The notes beneath the pieces are model-generated. The model did not search any database, was not told where the DNA came from, and saw only the letters and a program-made list of their open reading frames with translations. A DNA stretch of 64,000 bases from Ficedula albicollis (taxonomy: Eukaryota > Chordata > Aves > Passeriformes > Muscicapidae): the NCBI RefSeq assembly GCF_000247815.1, contig NC_021673.1, forward strand, positions 40,378,592-40,442,591. Direction: 5' to 3'. How positions within the stretch are numbered: the stretch's first letter is position 1; every line of letters begins with the position of its first letter. Both the position numbers and the translations under genes were made by a program. Positions 21,068 to 35,000 of this stretch are shown piece by piece.

Positions 21068-23380
21068 AGAGGAAAACGGATTGTTGACATTGAGCTTGAT
21101 ATGGAATATCTGTGTACAATAAATTCTGAAAGAGTGTCAGAAGGTAATAATTCTATCTGCAATTTAATTATTTTTATAGGATTATTATAATTTCTTATTT
21201 TTTCCTGAGGACTTTTTTTCTGAGATTGATGTCTGGCCTAGAGAGGCTTACATGTAGCTTGGTATCATCTATCTGTAATTAAAGTGGATTTTTTTTTAAT
21301 CACCAAGGAATGCTCAGGGCATTTCTTAAATCAGTGGTGGCAATACTCTTGGCTCTTGAGAAAATTTGGTATCATTTGGATAGCAGAACCAGCAGGTTCA
21401 GCCACCCCCATAATTGTTTTTATTGGGACCAGCCAAATTCTCCACACTTGGTGAACACCTTAAAGCCCTTGGTTGTGTGCAGGAGGCCAGGGCAGTAAAA
21501 CTGAAGTTGCACTTTGCTGGTCCTGATCTAACAAAACCCAGCCTGCTGCAAGCCCTGAGTGGATAAAGAGAAATGCTGCTGGCAGCAACACACCAAAAGG
21601 AGTTTTTGGAGCTGGTCTTGTCCCAGCACTGCCCTTCAGCCATCCATTCCTTACACACGAAAAAAATGTTTAGATACTTACACCAATTAACTCACCCCAA
21701 TGATAGGCTTGTCTCAACTTTGTCCATTGAAACATCAATGGACAGAACAGCTCCTCTCTTAGATGGAGATCTGCACAAGTGGGTAAAACTGAGTCTGATC
21801 TACATCCTGTAAGTCATCCTTTGTTTTAAGAAAGAATAGTCTAAAGCATACCTTTAATTTGAGTGCTAGATGTTACTGATTTTCACTCTTTGTATCAGAA
21901 CACAAGGGAGTTGCCTCTGTTTCCCTTTTTGGAAAAGAAAGGGAATAACAACTTTTGTCATGGATGCAAGTCAGTTTTTGTCAGATCATTTTTTCACATT
22001 AATGTAGGCAAATTACTCATTGCACAAGCCCTTCTTAGCAGACAATGTGGGGGTGGAATTTATAGAAATAGCTCTTGCTAAATTTCTTCAATAACACAGA
22101 GAGAAGGATTCAGATGAATTTAGAATTTAAAAAAAATTTAAAAAGATACCCAGAAGTTCTAGGAAAAGCAGATTTCTGAGACTGCTAAGAAATTGTATAG
22201 GGAGTCTAACAGAGCAAGGAAGACAAGGAGTAGTAATTTCTCTATTCACACCTTTTTTAGAGACATTCTTTTTGTTATTCAGCAATATAAGGTGGAAAGA
22301 GAGTAGAGGACACCTTTGTTCTGTTTTAGGTGGATGAAATATGTGTGGAAGAGAGTGTTCAGAATAGCAATTGGTGAAGCCCTTGAAAATAATAGAACAT
22401 GCTCCCCTAGAGGCAACTGCAATATCCAACAAACTAGGTGAAGTTACCGCTGGATGCATTTGGGATTCTTGCCAATGTCATGCTTATAATAGGAGTGAAT
22501 AATTTGGCCTTTATTCAATTAATATGTCTTTGTTTCTCCTCTGACTGGCAATGATTGGTTGTGATGGTTGTGTTTTGAATGTGAGTGCCTTTCTGCCAGG
22601 AAATGGACTGACACAAAAGATCTCACTCCCAAGAGTCACTCTGCCTGAAATAATCATGCTCGCTTAAAACCTTTGCTGTATTTTACTATGTAGAGACACA
22701 AATTTTATAGGGCTCCTAGGAAGAGCTTGTACCTGGTCACCAGGTCACTGGGACATCCTCATTCCTGGTTTGAAACAACACTGTCCTTTTTAGAAACAGA
22801 TAAAAAAGGTAGTACTGTGGTTCACACACTGAGAGCCAGGGTTTACTGGCTGATAGCCAGATTCATTTGCCAGCACATTGGTCTGTCCTGGAATGTCACA
22901 GATTCCTGCACTGGGCCAAATTGGTCTGTACCTCATGATGGATGCTGCAGGATCGCTTTAGGAAGATGTGTGCTGTAGGATTTCTGGGAAGAATTTTAAT
23001 ATCTCTTCTACTCAGCTCCAGGAGGTCTCCAGAGGAAACCTTAAAAATGTCCTGCTTAAAGGGTGTGTGCTTGATCCACTGGCCATATTCAGTGTAACAA
23101 GCTCCAGAGACATTTCCATCATTAGTAAATGCTCATGAGGAAATGGGCTGCTTATGTCTGTGACACTTTAAGGCCAAAAGATTGTGTAAGAAGAGTTTGA
23201 ATAATAAGCATTTTAAACTACCATAAGCTGTCAATCTTATGGGAGGAAATGGAATATGCCTTATCTGCTTTGCAAAGCACCTGCTTCTGCCCTGAGCACT
23301 CTCTTTGTCCATCTGTAGTGGGTGACGCTGGGGGACCAGTGCAGAGCCTCAGAAACCACAGAAGAGCATCTTCTCAAACT
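21068..23380. other. Intergenic sequence
   Basis: Ordinary composition. I see no gene, transposon or tandem repeat that I can support. Confidence 0.55.
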
Positions 23381-23790
23381 GGGTACAACCGGTGAGCCTC
23401 CCTTTGCCTAGAGCAGCCACCCCCGCTCCCAAACGTGCATCAGACTCGGCTGGGCTTGGCGGGTCAGCCTTGGGATGAAGCGCGGGGTCTGGCCGAGGGC
23501 ACGTCCGTGCGAGCAGCAGTTTTGCAGGAAAAGCTCTTTTCTTCCCGCGGCATCCCCGGGAAGCTGCGGGCGGAGCGGGGTGCCCACGCGGTGGCAGCAG
23601 AATCCCGGTTATCCCGGAGCGAGGGACGCCCATCCCGGAGCCGCGGAACCGCCTGGGCTGGTAGAGATCGCTAAAGGGCATCTTGCAGGGACCCCCGCCA
23701 CACCGGCTTGCTCAGAGACATCGCTTTCCTTTGCAAACCACCGCCGAGCCGCTGCTCGCACAGGAAAAGAGCAGGACACCTCACCCAGCC
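23380..23790. promoter_or_regulatory. Orphan CpG-rich island
   Basis: About 400 bp with high GC and many CpG (for example GAAGCGCGGGG, CCCGCGGCAT, GGAGCGAGGGACGC), flanked on both sides by AT-rich desert. No adjoining coding exon is visible. It could be a promoter or enhancer of a non-coding transcript, or a GC-rich repeat relic. Confidence 0.55.
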
Positions 23791-23799
23791 TTTGTTTTT

Positions 23800-24824
23800 C
23801 CTTCATAAAATTAATCTGAGCCCCTCCGTGTGAATTAAACTCCAGTGTGCGCTGACTTACTGAAGGGGTCAGCAGCTCTTTAAAGCCTTCGTGTTGCACC
23901 ATTAGGCACTAATAGCACTGAACAGTGAAGAGGGGAAATGATTCCATGTTTCCCAAGCAGCGTACTGTGTGCTTGCTGAAAGGAAGGAAATATGAGATAA
24001 AAGAAAAAGAAGTTGTTTGAATATGCTGTAGTGCTTGGACGTCTGATGAAGAGAAGGCAGGAGAGGTCCCTGTTGCTGTTGGCTCTAGCCCTGAGGGAAC
24101 CACAGAACCATAGTTCGAAAATAGAAGTATGTTTGGGATAACTCAATATTTGCTGTGACTCACTCTTCTTGTTTTGGACCTTCTTCATGAGTGTTTTAGG
24201 ACTATTTACTTCCCATTATAAATTGCAAATTAATTGAGACAGCCTAAGAATCCCTCTATTTCAGTGGATATTTAATGTGAGTCAGACATTGTTCCTGCTC
24301 TTGCTCCTTCCCTCCTTTGGCTTTGTCTCTTGAGACCTCCATTCTGTGTGGAGTGGCCTACAAGACTGAAAGAAAGGAAGACTCTCCTGGGAACTGTTTC
24401 AAGAAATTCCTAAATTGCATTCATAGGCAAATGGTAACATTTATTGCTTAGTACTTGTTTAGAGAAAATAGGAAAGAGAATGGAAGGTTTTTTTAAAAAT
24501 GAACGTAAAGACAGTCATTGCTCCTTCCTAGTACTTCTTTGTAATGGACCAGGTAAAATGCACTGAGAAGGTCTCAGGGTTTTGGTCCCGAAGATCCTTT
24601 AGGTGTTTGAGGTTGAATTCCAGAACTGGTCTGGCAGAGGGAGGTACTTCCACGGTTTCTTTAGTGCAAGCGCCAGTCCCCAGGGCTGTGGGGCTCAGGG
24701 CTGGCTCAGAGCTGGTGTGGTGTGGGCTGCCCAGTGCTGCTGAGGGGAGAGGCTCTGGGAGGACTGACTGAGAGGACTGACTCCTGCCTGCAGGAGCTGC
24801 TTCTGGCTGAGGCTACAGTACGAG
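23800..24824. other. Intergenic sequence
   Basis: No supported gene. The segment becomes GC-richer towards the CR1 copy that follows. Confidence 0.5.
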
Positions 24825-25546
24825 GCTGAATGCCAGGTCCTGCACTTGAGGCAGTGCTACAGGCTTGGGGAAGGGCAGCTGGAAATCTGCCTGATGGAAA
24901 AGGACCTGGGGATGCTGGTCCACAGCAGCTGAACATGAACCAGCTGTGCCCAGGTGGCCAAGCAGGCCCATGGCATCCTGGCCTGGATCAGCAATGGTGT
25001 GGCCAGCAGGACCAGGGCAGTGACTGTCCCCCTGTGCTCAGCACTGCTGAGGGCACACCTCAAACCCTGGGCTCAGTTCTGGGCTCCTCACTGCCCCCCT
25101 CATCGAGGGACTGGAGTGGGTCCAGAGAAGGGCCATGGAGCTGGTGATGGAGCACAAGTCCTGTGAGGAATGTCTGAGGGAGTTGGGGGTGTTTAGCTTG
25201 GAGAAGAGAAGGCTCGGGGAAGACCTTATCACTCTCTGAGACTGTGTGACGGGGGCTGTAGCAAGCTGGAGGTCATCCTCTTCTCCCTGGTAAGAAGTAA
25301 GAAATAACCTTGGGTTGCCCCAGGGGAAGTTTAGATTGGATAGTAGAAAATTTTTTTCATGGAAAGGGTTGTCAAGGATTGGAAAATGCTGCCCAGGGGA
25401 ATGGTAGAACCACCATTCCTAGAGATATTGGAAAGATATGTGGATGTGGCACTTGGGGACATGTTTAGTTGAGCAGTGCTGGGTAAACAGTTGGACTGGA
25501 TGATCTTAGAGATCTTTTCCAACATAAACCATTCTATGAATATCCC
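24825..25546 (+). mobile_element. CR1 LINE fragment, plus orientation, reaching the 3' end
   Basis: About 720 bp following the end of CR1 ORF2 and its 3' UTR. Landmarks in order are AATGCCAGGTCCTGCACTTG, CAGGTGGCCAAGCAGGCCCA, GGTCCAGAGAAGGGCCATGG, GAGCACAAGTCCTGTGAGGA, GGTTTAG-like and TTGTCAAGGATTGGAAAATG blocks, ending GATGATCTTAGAGATCTTTT and CATTCTATGAATA. Stops and frameshifts make it non-coding now. Confidence 0.93.
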
Positions 25547-28500
25547 AGGCTGACTCACAGTTGTCTAAGATGGTGCATTTTGAACAAGCAGTGAACTCCA
25601 GGAATGTTAGGGAGGTCAACTTCAGAAGGCTTTCAGATCCTTTCCTTACTTTCTTGCTCAAAACCTGCCTACTCCAAATTGCAAAACTGCTACTGCCTTT
25701 GGCAGGAATAATGCTGTCAGCCTGCTCAAGAGCTCCAGTGCTCTAAGAAACCTGCCTGATGCTGTAGGTGTGCTTGCACAGTGACTTGTATATCTCAGAG
25801 AAAAAAAATTCAATCAGCTGAGAGAGCAAAGTGGGGGTTTTCTCCCTGATTTATGGAGCACATAACCCAAACCAATCTCCTCTAAGCTAATGCAAGAAAC
25901 CATACACCCAGGACACAATGATGCCTTTTTACTGACTCTGAGCACTAACCAACCCTTTGCTCATCTATGCATATGCTTATGTATGTGCCAGGACCCTGTG
26001 GGCACCTGTGGGCTGTAATTGCTCTGAGGGCTCTCAGCTGGGACCCCCACCCACAAACTTTCTGCTCCCTGCACAGGAGCCTATTTAAGCTCAGATCCAG
26101 CACCTGGGCTTGCCCTGTGTGGTATAAGTTACCTGTGTGTCTTAATTCAAGTTCTCTGCTCTCTCTGATATGCTGTATGTGCATCCTGCATTGGTGGCAA
26201 ATCCCAGTTTATTTCCTAGTCTTTGGCTGAAGGTCACCAGATGGTTCATGGGTTCTGTTGCTGTTATTAAAAGTGGCAGGTCTAATCAGGGAGATGGGCA
26301 AGCTCTTGCTGACAGGGGACTGACTTCAATGTACAGGTAAATCAGATCAATTGTAATAGTGCAATAGTTTTATGTTGTTTGCAATTTCAAAATATCCTGA
26401 TAAAACATGAGAAGAGCTGGTATTAGCCCTATGTGTTAGTCTTTTCAGGTAGGCCACATCTAAGGAAATAATTAGTGCTTGTGTCAGTTTCTGCATTTTG
26501 TTAAAAGTGTAACCTAATTTAGGTTAGTGCCAAAGGACCCAGAAGATCAGGATCACTGTGGCAGGTGCTGGACATGCATTCCTTTTCCCAAAATCCAGAC
26601 AAATGTACTGATAATTGAGCCATTTAGAAGAGGAGGTAGGGTTGATCCTAACTATGCTATTGAATCTTTTCAAAGCCATTGATTCTCCAACTCAAACAAA
26701 ATGTCAGTAGGACCTTCAAATTTTCTGTATTCTACCCCGAAGGGTTAGAATGAAATTTAGAATACTGGCTGCCCCTCACCAAGAGCACCTTAGGATATTT
26801 GATCCTTTGTTTTTTTGCTGGTGCTTTGGCTCTTAAGTTATGGACAGCTTGGAAATATATGTTCTGCTGAGTCTCTGGGGTTAGTTACTCATCTGTGGGC
26901 TTTTCCATCATTATGAAATATGCAGGGTATGGGTTAGGAAGTAAACAGAGAAATAAATTGTTCATTCCCAGCATTTGTTTGAACAGAAACACACCATCTA
27001 TAACAGATGGAGTGTTCTAAGATTATTCTAGTGATAGATTCTTCTCTTTGCTTATTAGTAAGCAGTTAAATAAATTATTTGCCTGCTATACGAGTCAGGA
27101 ATGCTTATTTGATGAAGTAAACAGTGTTAACTTGTCTGTTCTGATGCAAGAGGCCAGGGAAATATAGAAAGTGAGGGAGATTTAGACCAAGGTGTGGAGA
27201 ACTGAGTAAAGTAATGATTAAATAGGCATCATAATAGTAGAATATGAAAAAAATTAAATTCCTTTGAACTGCTTTTTTGTTTATGATGTATTTTTGTCTT
27301 CAATACATTTTTCTCTGAAAATGCTTCTGTGCTTTGTTGTAGCTGGGCTGCTACTGAGGAAAAAAGTAACAGCAGATGCTGATGAAAATCTTGTGTTTGT
27401 CACGTTTTTGCTATTTTGCTGCCTATCTGTTGTTTTCATGAACACTTGTTTCATGAGATTCAGAAGAGCTTCCATTGTCTTCTGAAAGATGTGCTTTAAC
27501 AAGGAACTTTTTGAAATAGAAGTCTTCTTGACTGACCTACTTAAAAGGTGAGTCAGATGCACAGAACACCAGAAGTCAAATATCTTGGGCAAAGCAAAAG
27601 GAGTTACTGAAAGCACCACGTTAGCAGAGAATAGGTGGAACTCTGAATTGTTTCAGGTCTCGAGGGCTAGAACTGGAATACATTCCAAAAGGCAAAGAAT
27701 GGATATGTATCTATTCAGGAGGATTCTGCCATCCTTATTCCTATGAAAAATAGGCAGTATATTAATTGTCTCTGCAGCCTTTCTGGAGATGTCATGTTAA
27801 GCATAAGCCACTTCTTGTCAGTGCCTTAGTGGATAACCTACACCTGGGCTTCAGCTGCATGGTCTCTTTCAGGGCTTATCTACAGCCCTATTGTTTATGA
27901 GACAAAGTCTCCATTTCACCAGGTTTCCTAGTGCAGCTATTTTTAAACTTGGTTGTAGTTGCATTTAGCAGCAGATTAGTTAAGCAAGGGGCTGACACAT
28001 CTTTGTTTGTCTCCTTCCCTCTGCAAAGCTGTGTCCCAAACAGCTGAGAAATGGTCATTGCTTGGGATCCAGCTCTGTCCGTGGTTAGACCATGTTGTTG
28101 TGTGCTTGCAGAAATTGCTCTTGGTCAGAACTTCTTGTTCAGTAATATACACTACTTATGGCAAGGATATAATGTTATGATAGACATAAAGCCTAGAAAC
28201 CTCCTTAAAATTCTTAACAAACACCATCATTACAGGGGAATTCTCTGTCTGAATAGTTCTTGCTTCGAACTATTCCCAATTTTTCCAATTGTCTCTTCTC
28301 TGGTTGTTTTTTACCTTGTTCCAATCATCACCTATGTTGCCATGGACTGAGTTTTTTCAGATTTTCCTGTCAACCTTATCTCTGGTTTGGAGTAATAACA
28401 ACAACAACAATAAATGACAATCACCACTTTTTTTTTCCATGTCCTTTTTCATGTTCTTCAAAGTATTCATATTTAATCTCTGGAGAGGTTTTCTGCTGTA

Positions 28501-28914
28501 AGAATCCTGAACTTTCCTTGGAAGGTTTTAACATTCTGTTTTTTCTTTAAAAAAGAGTAATATTGAGCATTTTATTTATGCTGTTTTTAATCCAAACAGA
28601 CTCAGATTGTATCAAAAAGTGGAGTAATTGAGTACTAATCTCAATACTAATCTCAAACTGATATCCTCTCAAGATCAGAGTGCCTAATAGCCTTGCATCA
28701 GTATCACACTGCACTGAAACATGGTTCAGAACGCAGAAAGAATTTTATATCTCCTATCTTTTCCAACCGTGTCATGCTTTTGATGCCAATAAATTATTTG
28801 GCATTGTCACTGGGGGCTCTTTTGTGTGAATACAGACCAGGGCTATCTTCCAGTGTGGTGTTTCCAGTAAGGCTGGGATGCCTGATAAAAAGTGAGAGTA
28901 AATGTCATGTGGAG
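25547..28914. other. Intergenic sequence
   Basis: Apart from the possible LTR at 25860-26235 and a short (AAC)n near 28397, nothing recognised. Scattered short open frames lack motifs. Confidence 0.5.
25860..26235 (+). mobile_element. Possible LTR-like segment
   Basis: A CT-rich stretch with CACAGGAGCCTATTTAAGCT (TATA-like), then a T-rich part with TAATTCAAGTTCTCTGCTCT and GCATCCTGCATTGG. The order suggests an ERVL-type LTR U3-R-U5. No paired copy, coding region or target duplication is seen, so the call is weak. Confidence 0.25.
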
Positions 28915-29086
28915 AAGGCTTGTGGGTATTCTGGCCTGACAGAGCAAAAAGAAACCTGTATTTGTTTGAAGCTGAAAATCAGGAAGCTAAATTGTTGAGG
29001 AAGGCTTGTGGGTATTCTGGCCTGACAGAACAAAAAGAAACCTGTATTTGTCTGAAGCTGAAAATCAGGAAGCTAAATTGTTGAGC
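28915..29086. repeat. 86-bp tandem duplication
   Basis: Two adjacent copies begin AAGGCTTGTGGGTATTCTGG at 28915 and 29001 and end AAGCTAAATTGTTGAG. Two substitutions are visible between them. Confidence 0.97.
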
Positions 29087-32000
29087 ATATATTCTGTGTG
29101 GAGGGGTTTGTGTGAAGCATAGTATTTAGATGGGGGGGGCCTGGAATATTTTTGTGTGGATTAAGAACATGTCTGGGCTGCTAATATTAAAGGCATTTTG
29201 ATGGCTCAAGTTCAAGATGAAATAGGAACATGAACAATGACTTGACAAATGGGCTATAGGTTAGGAATTAGCTCATCCTCAGGGAATTACTCCAGAAAAG
29301 GATTGGTGATAAAAGTTAGGTGATAAAAAACCCAACCCTTAAACCAACAAAAAACCCAAATACAGGCAATGGTTCTTTATCCATTCTCCTTTCTAACCTG
29401 TCAAGGTTTCTTGAAGTTTTCACTTTGGAATATGCATTAGAAATGAAGACCAAAGAGATGGAACTTCATCCAACCTTCTTATTTTGTCTGTGTTCTTTAT
29501 AATGATTGATATTAATTTTTTTAAAAAAGTACTCATATAGGATCAAGCTGCTATTTAACTTTCTGAAAAGACATAGATATATCTACCTGTGCTGTATTTT
29601 CCTGCTTTCAGGCTCAGACCAGAAATAAAAATTGTATTACAAGAAAGGTTTTTCAGTCTCCAAGATCAAACAGAAAAAGAGGTCTGTTTCTTACGTGTAG
29701 TATGGGGGAAAGGGATGGAATACAGAAGGGCATTGTAGAAATAAGTCATCCAGTTTGTAATTTTGGAGGAAAAGCAGGCTTCAGAGTTCCTCAGAAGTGT
29801 TTTAGAGCAGGATGCCCCCAGAGCTAGGAGTGAAGAGATGGCTTAATGGAATCAAAGAGCAAGTCTGTCTTTTCTTGTTTTCCTATTTTTATTATCAGTG
29901 CTGCTTTGTACCATCCACACTGAATGAAATGTACATTCACTGAAGTGATTTCAAGAAGGTGCAGCTTTACTAAAGGGAGTCATCAGTTCTTTTTATTCTG
30001 TGTGGTAAAACCCAAAATGCATTTAAACCCTCCATTTTATTCTGCATGTGTATCAGCTTCCCTTGAACTTCAGATATTCTTAGCTGCATTACATGCACGA
30101 GAATGAATCTGCATATTATGCAACAGGTTTAAATTTAGCAAGGCATGTTAGGAGGCATAAATTTCCCACAGACCCATGCAGCTTTGGATCTGCCAAACTG
30201 ACACTAATGGCTGCCAATTATTGCACAAAGAGATGCTGCTTGTTCAAAAAGAAAAAAAAGAAGGCAAAATTCAGAGTGAGATCCTAGACCCACTGATATT
30301 AGTGGGAGTTTTGCTGCTGGGGATTTCAAAAGCTGATGCTACCCTTCTACCAATTTTAGCAGATAATTAAATAGAGACGATATTTATCTACCAAGATTTA
30401 ATGTCAAATGCTTAATGTTACTCTTTTTTTGTGTGCAGTAGATGAAGTATTTCCTACTTTTAACAGGCTTACCTGAAAAAATAAAGCAAAATCTGTTTTA
30501 TATTAAATGTGTTCACTTTCCATAATTTAAAAAGAAAAAAGGAGAGAAAGAACAGAGAAAATCAATATAAGGCCACAGAGGTTCAAAAGCTAGGATTATA
30601 AAAATGACACAGAATCAGATGAATCGTTACCCTGATCTCCAATAGTGCCTATTCCCTTCTTATTTTAAAAATGGATTTTATTTGATTTTTCAAACTGTGC
30701 ATAAAACCCTGGTAAAGTTCTCACTGCATTCAAATGTGTCAGTATTTCCATACTGTGATTTGTGACTGTTATGCACTAACTGGAAACGCTGGGTTAATTA
30801 AAAGCAGCAAGTACACACTAATATTAGGGAAAGACTGTAAATCTGAGTGCCTGGCATTTGTTTTCTACAAAACTGAAATAATCAATAGGAAAATGTTGGT
30901 AGGCTGAAACATTAATTTTTTTTTTTGCTGAGAAAATATTTTGAACCTATTTGTAAGTCTGTCTGCCTGAAATACTGTAGTACACTGTGAGAAGGCACAT
31001 CCATCCCCTTCGAAGGGCTCTGCCCTCCCTGTGAAAAATAAGGCTGTAGTTTTTCCTGTGTTTAGGTGTTCTGTGTATCACAGGAGTGTTGTGACTGCAG
31101 CAATCATGGGAAGCAGTCTGGTGGAAAGGTCCAGGCTGTGGGAAATCCATCATTAACTCCATACCCCTGGAGGCTTGACACAAAATGGAAGCATTTCAGG
31201 CTTGAGCTCCAACATGTTTTGACACCTTGAGGTTTGAAGGGAGGGAGAGGACAGCTCCACATTCAATAAAATTTGCAAGTACTGCAGCATCTCTCCTGAG
31301 ATGGAAGCAAATGTCCATGGGTAGGAGTTTCCTAAAGGAAGAGAAGTTCCAGTTTCTGATCACATCAGTCTCTTGTCATATTCTCAAGAAAATGAATTTT
31401 TCTTTGGATTAAAACAAAGACGATGTCTGCCCTAGAGCATATTCTATATGAATAAAACAATATTTATATCTGTATGTAAGTCAAATGAATGTAATGTTGG
31501 ATTACTACTTTGGCATCTTTTAGGGCTAAGCACTGGTCAAAGAACTGCAGAAAATCTGTCTTGTCCTTTCTGTTTCCTAGCTTATAAACAAAAGCTTGTC
31601 CTTTCTGATTCCTAACTTATAAACAGATTAAATCTGCAATGGACTTTAAGTCTCTCTGGCTCAATAGATGCTGCCTTCACCTTGCATGACTTCCATCCTG
31701 CTCTGTCTTCTCTTGCCTAGCAATGCCTTACCCTACTTTGCTCAAAACTTACTATCCATCTCTCTGTGCCTTTGAGAAGTCCCTTCTGGTTCACAAGTAA
31801 ACATGAAAAATATAGTTGATGAAAGATTCCATGTGATCCCAAGCTGATTGGGTGCTTGTGGATCCTGTTACATGCCCAGCCTTGCTGGAATTTTCAAAAT
31901 TTTGAGCAATGAGTCTTATGGTAATTTTGCTGGTTGCTCTTTCTCATTTTTCTGGCTTCTGTTAAATTGAAATGAGCATATTTCCTGCATATCTCTAAAG

Positions 32001-35000
32001 TAAATGTAAATCTCAGTTCAGCTTCTCCACTGGCACACTCTTACTTTTCTTGATCAACTTGATTAACTCACTTGATTTTGTGCTGGTATGTCTTATAGGC
32101 TTTTTTATATAGCTATGTGGAGGTTTTTAAGAATCTGGGACAAGAACATGCTTTTTAATGTTTTCAAATTTGGATATATTTTTTGGGTGGAGCTGAATGG
32201 CGGAGGAAAAAAATGTTATTTATTTTCATTTTTCTAGAAGATATGGTGCTTGTGACACTGCACTAAGATTTGGAGATGCATTTTATCTCCCAGCTCTCAA
32301 CTGGAATTAATCTTTTGCTTCTCCAAAAGTCTGCTTCGAATCGAACAGCACAGAAACTTGCCTGGATCTTCAAAACCTCAGACTACCGCCCTCACCTTCA
32401 GTGTGCTTACAAAAGCTCCTCATCCTAATCCAGACAAGCCTGCTATGCTGGTTTTGAGAGCAGATTTATCTGAGATAAAATAAATCTGAGAGCAGATTTA
32501 TGTGGGTCCTTTGAACAGTTCTTTTAGAGTTTTGGTTTTGACTTGATCAAAACAGAAATAAGTCTCTAAATTTTGAAAGGTGTCGCAAGAGGAACTGGCT
32601 TTTGCTCACGTTCCTGCTTTCATGCAGGATGTTAAGGTGAACTATTATCCTTGAACAGCACTATTGCACACATCAGAAAGTTCAGTAAACAGGTGTGAAG
32701 TATATTTGACAGTGGTCTTATTAGTAAGGAATTAAATCTATTGGATCCTATCTGATGGGTAAATTTTGATGTGCTTGTGCATTAGTTTTGTTTTCAGGGA
32801 AAGGTTAGTCAATCTCTTGAGTATATCCTAGAAATACAGTGCATGTCTGTGTGAAACTTAAATAACCAGTGATTAAAAATTTTTGGTTCAGGAGCAATGA
32901 TTGGAGACCACTGCCTCTCTCAATTTGTTTCTATTTTCAGAAAGCTGTGAAATATCAGACTTGTAGATCCCATCAGCTTTATCAACTTCATGCTGTGCTA
33001 TTTGGTTTTATTTCTAATAGGAATTGGAAAGTCTTGTGAATCCCTGGAGTTAGAGATTAAAGATCTGCTTTTCAGACAGTGGGGGTTTGACAGCATTTAA
33101 ATGCTCTTTTCACTTGAGGTAGATGCTGTTCTCACAAGTTTAGCAGTTTCCAGTTAGAGGAGCTGCAAATAAAAAATTTTGATTATGTAGGAGCTGAAGG
33201 ATCTCTGTGTCATAATCTCAGCATTTTAAGCATCTGCTTGTTCTTTGGATAGCTGGTGACTAACTTGGCAGTCACATTCCAAGCTCCAGGGGAAAGGTGA
33301 TGGCAGAGGTTTAAGCACTCCCTCCTCTCCCGAGCAGCATGTCAGATTTGTGCTTCAGGCAAACTCCTTTTCTCTCAAGTATCCCCATTTGCCTCTGGGT
33401 GGGTGGGCAACCACATAAAACCGTGGTAGTGTGTGAAATGCCAGCAGCTGTGTATGAGTCTGCTCCCTGGAGCAGCACCACTTGTGCCACGTCAGGGTGA
33501 TTCAGATGCTCCTGAAAATGATTGATTTCACTTTATTGCAAAGCAATCATACTTTCTCAGAGGGGTGGTAGAGATATCTACTTTGTTCCAGAGGTTTGCC
33601 TCGATTATTTCTTCGTAGTTAGAAGCAGACGCTCTATAGCATAACCCTACCTGGTGTACCATTTTTCCTGGCCAAACTGCTGACTCAAAATCTACTTTGA
33701 TTTTGTTACAATGTGGAATGACTTTTAAAAGGTTTTCCTTGGCATACTGAAATATCTGGGGGTGGATGAATCATCTTATTTGCTTGAGAAGCATGTTTTA
33801 TTGTAGGAAACTAACATCTCCTTTCTTAAGGAATATATGGACATTTGGAAAGTTAAAGAGTAATTCTGCTTTTCTTAGAGCAGAGCCTTTAATAAAATTG
33901 AGTCTTTATGAGGAGAAAATAATCCCATCCCATTTTATGGTGTCTGTTCTAGTTTGCAATAATCAAATGAACATTCTTGGAGCAAAAGCAAGAATAACTA
34001 CCACTTCCATGTAGCAGAGCCTATGGTGAGAAACTATCAGGTACTGGGTTTTCCTCATGCAATTCTTAGCATGATGGAATTTTGTGACTAGAATATGAAA
34101 ACCTCCTAGTGTAGCATGGAAAATGGTGGAAAGAAAATTACATTTGTATGTAGTGAGATTTTCTTCTGTCATACAGAACACAAGGAAATCAGAACTGGTG
34201 AAGTGAAGCACAGTGTTACAGAGAGGTTTAAAGTAGTTTTTGCATTTCAAATTAATTAGCATGCTAATGTACTTGCACTGTATAAGACTCACACTAAGGT
34301 CTGAAAAATTGGTCTTTAAAAACTGGAAGATTTTCAGAATTAAGCTATGCATTAGAAGTATCCTTTGCACACATATATTAAAAATCCTTCAATTACAAGT
34401 TTATATACTCGGTTGGTTTGTTTGGTTTTGTTATTTTAATCCTTTAATACATGGAATATATGGTGCTTATTTAGGACAGATTAATTTCATCTCAGTTTAG
34501 CTGCTTGCTTACCAATTAGGCACATAGCTTAAACCTGATGTCTACTTCTTGTCTTGAGTCAAAGGGGAAATAGAAAGACAATGGAAGAATAGATGGTTGT
34601 TCTTCCTGCTCATCTCAGAGGACTATCTTGGAATCATGAGTTGCTGCTGGATATATCTGCATCTCTTCAGCAGGAGCAGAGTCTACTTGACTACATTAGA
34701 GTGGACTATTTTACTGCTAAATTTAGGTGGGATATATCCTGCCTTTAATGGGCAGCTACTCAGTGTTGGTTTACTGCCTCAGTGTTCAGTATGCAGTGCT
34801 GGTCTTTATTGCCATGTTGGGTAACATCCTATTCAAACCCAGCTCTGAAGAAAGAAGTATTAATTTCCTCTGACCTTTTCTACAGCATTTGTCACTATTT
34901 TATCTGTGTGTTTCACAAACATTATTCTTATAGCCACCTTGAGACATTCTGAGGTATCATAACCCTCATTTTATAAGGCAAACTTCAGTTTTGGCATTTC

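Noticed and set aside
20265..21190. Long frames of repeated GRKE or FLPS across the GGAA array
   Set aside because: They are translations of a tetranucleotide microsatellite.
23435..23902. Several 79-114 codon frames in the CpG island
   Set aside because: GC-rich sequence has few stops; the frames overlap on both strands and none shows motifs or splice sites.
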